Assembly (NCBI GenBank): GCA_905331475.1
Contig: CAJNYU010000061.1
Coordinates: 1-64,000 of the forward strand
Origin: Rotaria socialis
Taxonomy: Eukaryota; Rotifera; Eurotatoria; Philodinida; Philodinidae
Reading direction: 5' to 3'
Length of the DNA: 64,000 nt
Shown here: positions 10,924-21,336 of the stretch, one piece after another
Numbering within the stretch: the first letter of the stretch is position 1
Layout: every line of letters starts with the position of its first letter
The notes under the pieces: generated by a model
Told to the model about the DNA's origin: nothing
What the model saw: the letters and a program-made list of their open reading frames with translations, nothing else
The model's database searches: none
Made by a program: the position numbers and the translations under genes

Positions 10924-13110
10924 ACATAATATATCGGTTTGAATGTGTTTCTCGATCTATCAAAGTTTTTTCTAGCAAATAAAGCTAACGAATCATGGTT
11001 GGGGGGAGCAAAGTTGGTAATGCACCATGGGTATACCTCTTCATTGGTCTAGACTAGCACGGTACTCTATCATTGATGTATGAGTTAAATTTCAACTGGT
11101 AATTGAATGTAGGACATTAAAACAATCCGCAGAATAATAAACGGAAAAAAAGTTTTTGATAGGGTATTTAACATAAAAAAAAGGGTTTATGATACGTTGC
11201 ACTTTCATAAACCCTTTTTTTTACAGCGTATGTTTTCAGTAGTCATTCATTACTGCTCCCGAAAACAGCTTGCTAGCGCAGACCTTTTGGGGCTAAAATG
11301 TGGAGCTCACATATGAATTTTCGCCTAATTCTACTAATACACAATATGTAAAGGTATCTAGAGACTTCATACATCATAATACAGACCGTGAGAGAGAAGT
11401 TCCACGGACCATTAGAAACAGTGGTAGACGGATTCCAGAAAAGGAGCTTCATCGTGTTTCACATTTTAATACCACAGGGATCGCGCTAACAGCTTTTTAT
11501 ATGCTTGCTAATGTCTATAATGCGGAGGGGAAGTCAGAAAAAAACTCGCCTTTGACTTATACTCACTGTTTTCTTCGAAAATAAATGTGAGGTTCACAAA
11601 ATAATCTATCGGCTTGTCCAAGTGTAATGCTGTAACATTTGACAAATTGTTTTGCAGTTATCTCGAAACGCACATGAGCTAATAAGGTCTTTCTAACATC
11701 ATTCGACGCAGCTTGTCATAATCTTTTCATGTTCCAAGAATGATCTATTTTGATTGAACTCTCACGCTTCTTCAAAAGGTTTTATCATCGCGTAACGCTG
11801 TGACAAAAAAATAATCCTTTTTCTTTAGCTTTTAGCAAAGTATTTCGTCAAATGAAAAGCTTATGGTGCCAATTTGATAGAGAATTGAATGGAATTTCAA
11901 GCAGTAAAAATACCTTTTCTAAACTATTTTTGCTCTGCTGAAAAATGTAAAGCAAATGTAACGCTTTGACACGTTTTTTTGTCGGTCAAATTTGAAGCAC
12001 TTAAGTGAGAGTCCGTGGAGCCACTTAGCAACTTGGCCGCCGGTAAAATATTGATTTTCGATTTAACTATTTTAAATAAAAGGTCTAGTCATACCATAAG
12101 TGAATCCAAAATATCAGACCTTTCTGACGTGCCTGCGAAAAATGCCAGCGTTTGTAAGTTATACACCATTTACATTTGGTCAAAAAGTGAAGTTTTTAGG
12201 GTGTCCTTAGTATTTTATATTTTTCTCTGCGTCTGCTCATTTGTTGGGCTTCGGAAATGTCTTAAAAGATGTAGAAATGTTTCCTCTACAATACGTAGCG
12301 ATTGATTTATTTATTCAGCGCCATATATCAGTAGATAATACCAATATACAGACAAAACTTCTGATTGGTTAAAATGAAGACTTTTCAGTATTTAGACGAT
12401 AACCATGCCTGATCGTGACATCCCAAATTAGTTCACATATTTTCTGAAAGCCCTTGAAATTCTGCATCTCCTGAGGCACTACTTATTCAGATAAAAGTTG
12501 AGCGAAAATAGTTCATCTACACCACAAATGCTGGCATTGAATATTTTTCTGTATTCAATAGGATCCTTGATTAGTTGACTATATTTTATATGATTGCTCG
12601 AATCAAAAATATGATTTCAGATTCGTGATCAACACAAAAAGTTGACCATAAAAGGATCATTTGATTAAATGCAAAGTTATCTATGCTAAAAAATGCCTAC
12701 AGCGTAACAATAATTTGAAGAATTTTTTGGAGTACTCTCTGGTATGCCTATTTAATCATTAAGTCAGAGATCTAGAAATAAGAATTTTGCTTTATTTAGA
12801 ATCTCTGAACTCTTAGCTTCAAAATCTGCTGTTTACTTTTCTCGATTCACGCTGTATCGTTGAGAAAATTGAACTTTTGTTGGTGCTGTCGAAAATCGAT
12901 ATAAATGTGTTAAAATTGCTATGATTTATCGGTGCTTTTATCATCACAGGTTGTCCTGATAACAAAATGATATACATATTTAGAATCAGCGTATGGAACT
13001 ACGTATGGTCGAGTAGTTTTTAGAACAACAAAATTTCTTCAGAAAACGACCATGAGGCCCCCCTCTAGGCTTTTTTTTTAAATTTTGCCTGTACTCCTAG
13101 GGGTGGGCCG
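10924..13110. other. intergenic, one perfect hairpin, no gene recognised
   Basis: Short frames at 11300-11584 and 12015-12305 have no recognisable family and no splice context, so I leave them out. GTAACGCTGTGACA-like strings recur at about 11624, 11787 and 11957. A GC-richer imperfect inverted pair (GGCCCCCCTCTAGG with CCTAGGGGTGGGCC) lies at about 13057-13108. Confidence 0.4.
11175..11222. repeat. perfect 18 bp hairpin
   Basis: The left arm at 11175-11192 (A8 GGGTTTATGA) is exactly complementary to 11205-11222, with a 12-base loop. It resembles a bacterial intrinsic terminator in shape, but the genome is eukaryotic. It is more likely a tiny foldback element or a relic of one. Confidence 0.7.
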
Positions 13111-13310
13111 TTAATGTTAATTGGAGTTAATTAAGAGATTTTGTTAAGCGATTTTACTTAACACTTAATATTAATAAAAAAATGTTTGCATTAACCACTT
13201 AATTACTTAATATTAAGTGTTAACGTAACACTTTAATTGTTAATATTAGGTATTAAGCTTTTCACGTTAACACTTAATTCACTTAAAATTAAGTGATAAA
13301 ATGTTTCATC
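13110..13310. repeat. TTAA/ACTTAA-rich degenerate repeat
   Basis: About 200 bases are built from variants of TTAACACTTAA and ACTTAATATTAAGTGTTAA in both orientations, giving many overlapping small palindromes. It is flanked on the left by a GGGGTGGGCC end. It looks like a decayed low-complexity repeat; no function can be assigned. Confidence 0.55.
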
Positions 13311-14711
13311 TGCAGAAAACATGAATTTCTTTTGATTGTATTTTACAGAAACGCTGTTTTTTGAAAATACCTATTTCTTAGAACTTCGAATAGCAAGTTT
13401 TGGAGGTCAAGGAATCTGAATTTACAATTGGTTTCTTATAATTTCTCAACTGACTTCATCATCATAAAACGACCATTTTATGAACATGACTGAGTTCTAT
13501 AAACTTACACTGATGTTTTCAGATGCCGGTCGGAACATTAAACTGCTTGTAAGGGTTATAAGTAGATCTTTGGCATCCTGGTGAGTCGGTAAAATCAACA
13601 TAGCACAAATTTTATATACGTAATCTGTTTATAAAAGATAGTCTTCGAGTAAAAATTGACTAATGCGAGCACAGAATAAAAGCTTAGGAGAATGTGATGT
13701 GTGAGTCAAGAGAAAAGCATGCCTGAAACAGCAATATTGACAAAAATCCTAACTCACTTTTATTGGAATTCATCATATAGAAATGGTATGTGTGAATCCT
13801 CCCCTGACTCATCTGTATAGCAAAGACGAATATGGTGTGATTCAGATGAGTCAAAGTGCTGTTGATTTGAATCATTTTTCGCAACATTTTTTATTTGAAT
13901 ATCTTGTCGTATAGAGAAACTGATGCAATCTGTATGAATTTACCAGTTAGAAATGTCAGCTTTGATATTCACTCTTTAAGCCTAGTGTTCAAAAGTTGTC
14001 TAATCGATGTAACAGCCTTGTTTCCACTGTAGGGAAAATACGCTTTCTTTTGCTAAATGAGACCGATTGATGTATTCGATTGAATGAATAAATAATATCA
14101 GTAAAATCGAACGATTTACATGATTAAAATAAAGAAAATATACTTTTGTAACAGTTAATTTCGTTCTATTGAATTAAAGTTTTCTTCACTTGATTCATGT
14201 TTGGATAAATTCCTTTTCGCATTGTATTAAATTATGGTAATTCTCGATGAATTTTTACTACTGGTGACTTAGTCCTATGTCTTACATTATATCTCTTAGC
14301 TTTAGTTAAGTTTACAGAACATCTGATATATAATTCACAAGGCTGCAAAGAGTCATGCATCAAAATACCATCAGGGTAGTATTTTTTTTCCACACGAATT
14401 TGAGAGATTACGACTAACAAAACTTAAGAAAACGAGTGACCTTATAACTATGGCATACATTCTAAAAGAGAGATTTTACTTAAAATGATGTGCACATGTC
14501 AATTGTTTTTTTTCTAAAATTATTGAAAAATTGTTTAGCCATGTTTTAATGATGACTAACGTCAATATGATAATTGTCTATAATTTTTAACTCACATTGT
14601 CTCGCTTTGATTTGATCCTGTACAAAAGAATAATATTTTAAGTGTCTTTTTAACCCTAATCCATTCTCTCCTGACGACTCCCCGGGGAGTCTCCTCAAAA
14701 GAACGAGATCC
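13311..14711. other. intergenic, nothing recognised
   Basis: AT-rich DNA with only short frames (for example 13684-13887 and 14232-14420, minus) that lack family similarity or splice context. No RNA gene or repeat was recognised. Confidence 0.45.
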
Positions 14712-15339
14712 CTACTCTGAAAGAAAAAAAGGAGTTTTACAGAACCATTTTAGGGGTTCTGGTGTCGGGTAAAACGCAAAACCCTCGAAAAAGATTCTGA
14801 CTGAAAAAAGGTTCAGTAAAGAAGTAACGAAACCACATGTGATTTTTCTTCAAAAAAGGCTCTGCCCTACGTATAAGATGTTCCATGACTTAAATGGTTT
14901 ACCGTTGGGATTTCCCTTATCTCTGTATCCATATTTCGATATTCTTATATCTATACCTTATATCTATACCCTTAAAGCTAGATCCTTATATTTAATGCCC
15001 ATACAATTATATCCTTATTTGTATATTTCCTAAAAAAGTGTGTTTCCGGGAAAACTTTAGAGCCTTTCCGATTTTGTCACTATCTGAAAACCTTTCAGAG
15101 TTTCCGAATATTGGTGTTCAAAGTCTTCTGAACCAAAGCAAATAGTCACAGTACTTTCTCACAAAGCAATATCAGACTCTGCAAAAAGGTTTCAAAGCTC
15201 ACCAACCTGGGAATGCAATGAAGGATCTGAAAAATATCGGCAGTCACACAGATGACGAACCCATATCGCCTATCAGAAAAACATCAAAATGACACATCGT
15301 TGTTTCTCGAATACTGATATGTAACTTAGCCATTGGCTG

Positions 15340-15705
15340 AGATCCATTTGAGGAATCTAAAAGAAAGGAAAAATTAATATTAGGTTTTTGATTCTTTAAT
15401 GTAACTCACCCTTTGAATAAAATTCATTCCAAGAACCCAAAAGAGGAAAAGAATCGATATTTCTATATAACGTTCTTATTCTTAAATGAAGCTTATTATT
15501 TGAATAAAATCTATTTGAAGAATCTAAAACAAACAATAAAAGCGTAATATAATTTTCTAATTCTTGCCTGTAACTTACTGATTGGACAAAATATATTGAA
15601 AGAATCTAAAAGAAAAAGAAATGTTGATATTAGGTTTGTATTCTGAAATGAAACTTACCGTTTGGATGCAATCTATTTGAAGAATTTCAAAAAAAGAGAA
15701 ATTGC
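15340..15705. repeat. about 78-85 bp tandem repeat, 4-5 copies
   Basis: Successive units each contain a TTTGAAGAATCTAAAAGAAA-like start, an ATTAATATTAGG-like middle, a TTCTTNAATG segment and a TTTGAATAAAATCTA-like end. Unit starts fall near 15350, 15429, 15515, 15596 and 15676. Copies are diverged, so the array is old. Confidence 0.65.
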
Positions 15706-16519
15706 TATAGGCTTTTTTATTGTTCTATCGTGTGATTTTAAGGAAAAATCAGTTATAATGATCATCTGAAACCAGAAGTTTGTGGTGTTCTCAATCACTA
15801 CAACCCTTAAAAATTATTATGACTATTTTTAGTCGTTTTTTCTTGAAATTTAATGAAACAAGTTAGCTTTAGAGAGTAGCCTTATAGCTACGTCTTTATT
15901 TCTCTGGTCTTAATACTGCATCTTATAGCTATACCTCGTCATTCATGCCTTGATATCAACACCATTACAATTCTTTTATTTTCAGCATGCCTTTACGATT
16001 GCATTCTTATATCTTGACCGTTTTATTTATATCATTATACTAGTAACCTTATATGGATTTCCTTATTACTATACGATTATTTGTGTATTCGTGAAAGTAT
16101 ATGCTTAGGACTTCATCCTTGGATTCATATGGATTGCATTAAATCCTCTATCTTATTTGTAAGATGTGAATTTCAACGACATGTGTGCACATCAATTGCG
16201 TATGATATGACTGAATAACTTCATACTGTTACATGTTTAATTGAATGGTTTCTTTTGTTGACGTTAACGAATGTTTTAGAACAAACACGATAGACAACAA
16301 TAATATGATAATAAATCGTATATAGCCGACGCACGCGATACTTAAAAATATTATTGGAGCTCCATTAGAGTCGTCGAATTGTGAGAATAGCCGTAATTTA
16401 TCTCAAAGCAGTTGGATTACTAAACATGGATGGTAGCATTATTTGCCTTTATAGTTATTTACCAGGTTTAGCATATATTATCTAGGCGTTGAGGAAACTA
16501 TGCCCATGTCGCCTCTTTT

Positions 16520-17385
16520 TTACCAACTGCGCCGCAGTTACGCGCAGAGCCAATTTTACGTCGTAGTTACGTGTAAATACGGCGCATTGATCGTAGTGAA
16601 GACTTTTCCTAAATACTACACCTAATGCGACCCAGATCAGCGTAACTGCGTTCTAGTGATCGTATCATACGATCCGTTGTAACTGTAACTGTCCAATTAT
16701 AAATAATTCCTTCTCATTTGTAATTGGCCACTCTCGAACACTAAAAATTAGTCATAGAAAGTTACTATAAAAAGCACTACTGTTCATCGAAAGTTCGGTT
16801 CATAAACACATTCTATTATAAACAGTAGAATACATGTTCCGAAAAATATTTAAATATTTTTCTCACGTAAGTTTTATTAATATTTTTTTTTTATTTTTCA
16901 ATTTAAAAAGTTTTTAAAACATTTCTGGAGCTTCTTTTTAGGTTTCTATTTTTTAAATTTTTCTAATCTAAGTTTTTTTCTTTTGTTTATTAAATTGTAA
17001 ATAATTTTTTGAATGTTAATTTTTTGATTTTTACAGATACCTATTTATTATTTTCCTTAATTATTTTATATTTTAAATACTTTTTAACTTTTAATTTTTT
17101 AGTAATTTTTTTATAAAAGTTTTAATTTTATAGTTTTAAGTTTTTTATTTTCTGTGCTTAAAAATTTTTCTTTTAACTCACAATAAAAATAAGAATGAAA
17201 ATAAAACCACCTAATCTGTATCATCTCATGTAGCAATCGCGGTGCATTTCTGCCGCAAAAATGATCGCGCTCTGGCCCGTAATTGCAAAAAAATGCGACT
17301 CAGCTACGCGTAACTATGTCGTAATTTTCCGCAATTACGGGTCACAGTGCGATCACAGTTACGCCGTAACTACGCCGCAGTTTCA
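16520..17385. repeat. CpG-rich inverted segment with GTTACG motifs
   Basis: Two GC-rich patches (16520-16690 and 17225-17385) stand out against very AT-rich DNA. Both are dense in CGTAACTACG/CAGTTACGC strings. The outer ends form an imperfect inverted pair (ACTGCGCCGCAGTTACG against the complement of CGTAACTACGCCGCAGT, 14 of 17). The centre (16800-17200) is T-rich and non-coding. This looks like a separate MITE-like insertion inside the 3.5 kb element. Confidence 0.5.
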
Positions 17386-17754
17386 TCTTAATGAAACATG
17401 TGGGTGGTGATTTGTTTCAATCTTTTTCCGGGAATGGCAAACAGGTGGAAATGTAAAAACAGAAGTAAAATTACTTGAGAAGAAAAGAAAATTCACCCCA
17501 TCTCAACGGTTTAAGTGCAAAAAGCATTCTCGAGCAATGAAAAACTCGAACATTAGAGCACAATAACGTATCATGGAGTAAAAGAAAGAAGAAAGTATGC
17601 AATAAAACAGTTCTACTGAGTGTACCTTAAATTACATTTGAAAAAATATTTTCTGCCGACATTTTGATAAAAGACTTCATAATAAATATATCTTGCATTA
17701 TACTTTGTCTCTCAAAGCCTTTCATGGCAGTACGTTTGAACTGTGAAACCCTAA

Positions 17755-18195
17755 ATTGAGCAGAAACGATAAAATATTTTACACGTCAGTATTTTTGGGT
17801 AGAGAACTTGTTTTTTAGAATAGATCATTTTTTGACAGAACCTTTCAAGGTTCAGTCTAATTGTACAAAACTTCTTCGGTGTAGCATTGCAGAAGCAGAA
17901 CCTTTTATGGTTCAACAATTTTCTGCTGAACCTTAAACGGTTCAGTATCATGGGACAGAACCTGTCGGGTTCCGTACTTTTGACCAGAGAACATTTTATG
18001 GTTAGGTAATTTTTCACAGAATCTTAATAGGCTCAGTGTCCTTGTGCAGAACCATTTCGGTTCAATATTCTTCAACACAGAACTTTTTATGGTTTTGAAT
18101 CTTTTCCCGAAACCTTCAAAAGTTCAGTACTGTTGGACAGAACTATTGATAGTTTCGTACTGTCACACAGAACTTGAAATGGTTCTGCAGAACTC
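17755..18195. repeat. 30 bp satellite with internal dyads, about 14 units
   Basis: CAGAACC-like unit starts recur about every 30 bases (17836, 17866, 17896, 17926, 17956, 17985, 18016, 18047, 18077, 18107, 18138, 18168, and earlier diverged ones). Most units contain a short dyad such as GAACCTTTCAAGGTTC, so each can form a small hairpin. Because the period is a multiple of three, open frames of up to 88 codons appear on both strands; these are by-products and not genes. Confidence 0.8.
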
Positions 18196-18215
18196 CTTTT
18201 TTTCTTTCAGAGTAG

Positions 18216-18672
18216 CCCGCCCCCACTTACGCCGCTACTCGTCAAGTTTGCTATTTCAGATGAAAGCGCAAAAACTAATGAACAATCAAACATGAAACCT
18301 TTTATTTAATCCAATTCTTTTGCTTACACACTGTTTTTTGTAATGTATTCCATAAAATAAATTCATTTTATTCATCATTCTACATACAGAAAATAATTGG
18401 AATCTCTAATTTTATGAATTGTTTCGTTTTTTTTTTATTCGATTCACTGATGTAAAAATACGATAGGCCTTAAAATGTTCATAGAAAAATCTTTATTTTT
18501 AAAGCACATACAGTGTAAATGATAGTGGGAAATAATACCAATGATTCTCTCGTACGTACTAACTCCACGCAAAACTAAAAGAGAAGCAAGTTCTGATAAT
18601 AGCGCCCTCTTTCTCGAAGAATTTGATTGGTTAAAACCCTCTAGTGAATATGAATCTCTTATGTATGTACGT
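18216..18672. other. intergenic spacer before RTF1
   Basis: AT-rich spacer with no gene, RNA or repeat recognised. Confidence 0.5.
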
Positions 18673-18688
18673 GTATATATATATAAAA
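18673..18688 (+). promoter_or_regulatory. TATA-like box for RTF1
   Basis: GTATATATATATAAAA lies about 75 bases before the RTF1 ATG (18760). No strong T-rich AG acceptor lies directly before that ATG, unlike the four downstream genes, which fits a transcription start for the whole cluster. This is inferred from sequence and position only. Confidence 0.4.
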
Positions 18689-18759
18689 ACGAATAACAAG
18701 AGGCCTGAAAGAAAAGTAGAGTATAATTCCATTCTACTTTCTTGATTTACAATTCGGCT

Positions 18760-21253
18760 ATGAGTAAATTCGAGCAAAGAAAACGATATCGAAAAAATAG
18801 TAGTTCAAATTCTGAAGATGATGCATTGGGTTCAAAGAGTAAGGGGATTATTTTCTTTGTATATTTTCACTGCATTTGTTTATAGAAATTCATGTCGATG
18901 GTTACGATGACAAATATTTTGGTGATGCTGATGATCGAGCATGGTTAAAAACTTTATCTGAACGTGAACGAGAAGCCGAATTGTTAAAACGACATGAACA
19001 ACGTGAAATGTTAAAACATCGGTACAAGACAATGATTTTTCTTACTCGTAGACATATATATAAATATTTCATTTTTCTAGTGAAGAGATCAGTAAAAAAT
19101 TAAAATCGAAAAAAATCGATCATGACGATACTGATAATGAAACAAAGCCTAAATCGAATTCATTCGATCAGAATATTTATGCTGAAGACGAAGATGAAGA
19201 TTATTCATCAGCCAATCGTCGAAAACAAGTTAATGCATCAAAACAACAAGAAACACAACATAGTAAAACGCTGAAAGCTTTAATGGAAGAACGAAAGAAG
19301 AAACTTGGTAATATGAACATTTAATAAAACTTATTAGCTTACATCCTTCTATATCGTAGATGTAAAAGTTAAAAAATCTCTACCGAAACCCGTTGATTTT
19401 TCATCAAGTGATGATGAAGTAACAGAAAAAAAAACTAAACCGCGTAGAGAAGAAAAATTGAATGTATCTGATGTTTTTACATCATCGAGTTCCGATGATG
19501 ATTCTCATCATCGTCGACGATCTCGGTAGGCAACAAAAAAAACCCACCTATATAATTCTTTGAGTTAAACTTTAGATCTCCGAATGCTGAAAAAACAGAT
19601 GCCGACAAGCAAGAAACTAAACGCAAAAGATGTACATTCATAACAAAAAAATCTCAATTGAAACCCATAATTCTATCTCGTTTTCGAATGGAAAAGTAAA
19701 ACTATTTTTTTCATTATTTCGAAAATAATAAATTTTAATGCAGATGGTGTCATGCCCCATTTTTTAATCAAGTAGTAAAAGGTGCTTTTGTCCGAATTAA
19801 TATTGGACAAAATAATGGTGTAACTATTTATCGTGTAAGATTAGATGAAAATTTTGTTGTGTTCTAATGTTGTTTACCGATTTTAAGGTTTGTGAAATAC
19901 TTGGTGTTGTTGAAACAAGTAAAATCTATAATCTTGGTACAACACGTACAAATAAAGGACTTCGTTTAAAGTATAGGAAAACCAAATTTTTACAGATTTT
20001 ATAATTTATTCTTTTCGCTTAGATATGGCCGTAACGAACGAATGTTTCGTCTTGAATTTGTTTCAAACAGTGAAATATCCGATACGGAATTTACACATTG
20101 GCGTGAAACATTAATAAAATATGTAATAGAAAAATCGAACTATGTGTCAAAACGAGAAAAAAGCTTTTCATTTAGAATGTTTCATTACCAACGTTAGAAC
20201 AAGTTGAAAATAAGAAGAAAAAAATCGACCAATACAAAGATTATGCCTATAGTAATAATGAAATATCAAAAATTGTTGAAGAAAAACAACGTTTCCGAAA
20301 AACACCTATTAATTATGCAATGACAAAACAAGAATTATTCAAAGATATCGTAAGGAAATAACTTTTTTTATGATTAAAAATATATTTCGAAGTTAATTTA
20401 GGAAATAGCGAAAGATGAAAATAATATCAAAAAAGAAAAGGAATTAAGAAAAAAATTGGATGAAATGGAAGAACGTGCTTCAGAAATCGATCGAATACGA
20501 ACGGCTAATAATTCGATCTTAGAGTAAGCTTCAATATTTGTTTTCTATCAAATAAATTTTATGAGATGTTAAACAGAGTTATCAATCGGCGAAATCGAAA
20601 ACGTACACAGCACAACGTAGAAAATGCTTTAGTTGTAAATAAATACATGTTTAAAGCGATTATGAAAATCTTCAGATTAATATTATTCTATAGCGTGAAG
20701 CTCAAGAACATCGAAATGTAACAGCTGATCCATTTACACGCCGTCGATGTGCACCCACACTTGTCTCAAAAGTTTCTATTAATATCACAAGAGAAAAATT
20801 CATTGAATCAGCTGTTTTGTATATATATATATATAGGCTACAGTGACAAAAGAAGAAATAATTCGACAATTACATTTGCAACGTGTAGCTGATGAAGAAA
20901 ATGCGATGAAAAAAAAACTTGAAGAACGACGCTTATTAGTAAGAACAATTTCCGCACGAGGCGTATCTTTATATTTTCTTTAAAGGACGAGAAAAACAAA
21001 GTTAAACAGACCATGATTACAACAAGTGATATATCCAGCAGTAAACAAATTGTAAATTATATGAATTTGCAAGACATTTTCATCTATATTGAGCACTGTA
21101 TTATTATTTTAGAACGAAGAAAAAATTCTTCCAGCCATAACGACTCGTGAACGCGGCTCATTTACATCAATTTCTGAAAGACATGATGAACTATTTGCAT
21201 CACACGATTTTGAACTTGATGTTCCGATAAAAATTCTGCCCGATTTTATTTAA
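18760..21253 (+). CDS. RTF1: RTF1, PAF1-complex subunit
   Basis: RTF1 belongs to or associates with the PAF1 elongation complex; its Plus3 domain binds phosphorylated SPT5, and its histone-modification domain promotes H2B ubiquitination. Fifteen exons give 580 aa: 18760-18838, 18886-19021, 19081-19307, 19360-19525, 19576-19695, 19744-19834, 19888-19970, 20023-20122, 20176-20349, 20402-20523, 20577-20634, 20694-20771, 20837-20938, 20986-21051 and 21113-21253. An acidic/Ser-rich N-terminal part is followed by a basic coiled region, then the Plus3 domain ([43 protein letters not shown]), [10 protein letters not shown], a coiled coil and [10 protein letters not shown]. It ends near [15 protein letters not shown], similar to the animal C-terminus. 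Introns are 45-60 bp. The ATG is the first in frame, downstream of a TATA-like box. The UBR5 start follows 83 bp after the stop. Confidence 0.93.
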
Positions 21254-21300
21254 TGATTTCTCTTTTTAATTTATAATTATCAATGATAAACATGAATATT

Positions 21301-21311
21301 TTTTATTTCAG
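21301..21311 (+). other. 3' splice acceptor in the RTF1-UBR5 gap
   Basis: TTTTATTTCAG ends 57 nt after the RTF1 stop and 25 nt before the UBR5 ATG (21337). No AATAAA lies between the two genes. This is the position expected of a trans-splice site inside a polycistronic transcript. Confidence 0.5.
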
Positions 21312-21336
21312 ATAAATCATTTGTTTGTTTTATTTT

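Larger units (their letters stand above)
14712..18215. mobile_element. 3.5 kb non-coding element with inverted ends and subterminal satellites
   Basis: The left end (14712-14749) and right end (18178-18215) are inverted copies. Both begin CTACTCTGAAAG and continue through an A-rich run, GGAGTT and CAGAACCATTT, with about two mismatches in 38 bases. Just inside each end are 30-base units containing dyads of the type GAACC...GGTTC: several on the left, about fourteen on the right. The interior holds a 78 bp tandem repeat, TTATATCTATACC-like repeats (14920-15030, 15890-16090) and a CpG-rich inverted segment. No transposase or other recognisable protein is present. A target-site duplication is not evident. 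Two unrelated inverted insertions of a shorter repeat would be the alternative explanation. Confidence 0.6.

Noticed and set aside
11175..11222. Intrinsic transcription terminator
   Set aside because: The shape fits a bacterial terminator but every gene nearby is eukaryotic with spliceosomal introns.
17755..18195. CRISPR-like regular repeats of 30 bases
   Set aside because: Units are contiguous and diverged, there are no unique spacers and no cas genes, and the genome is eukaryotic. It is a degenerate satellite.
17751..18295. Phe/Cys-rich proteins of 83-88 residues
   Set aside because: They run through the 30-base satellite, whose period keeps frames open on both strands.
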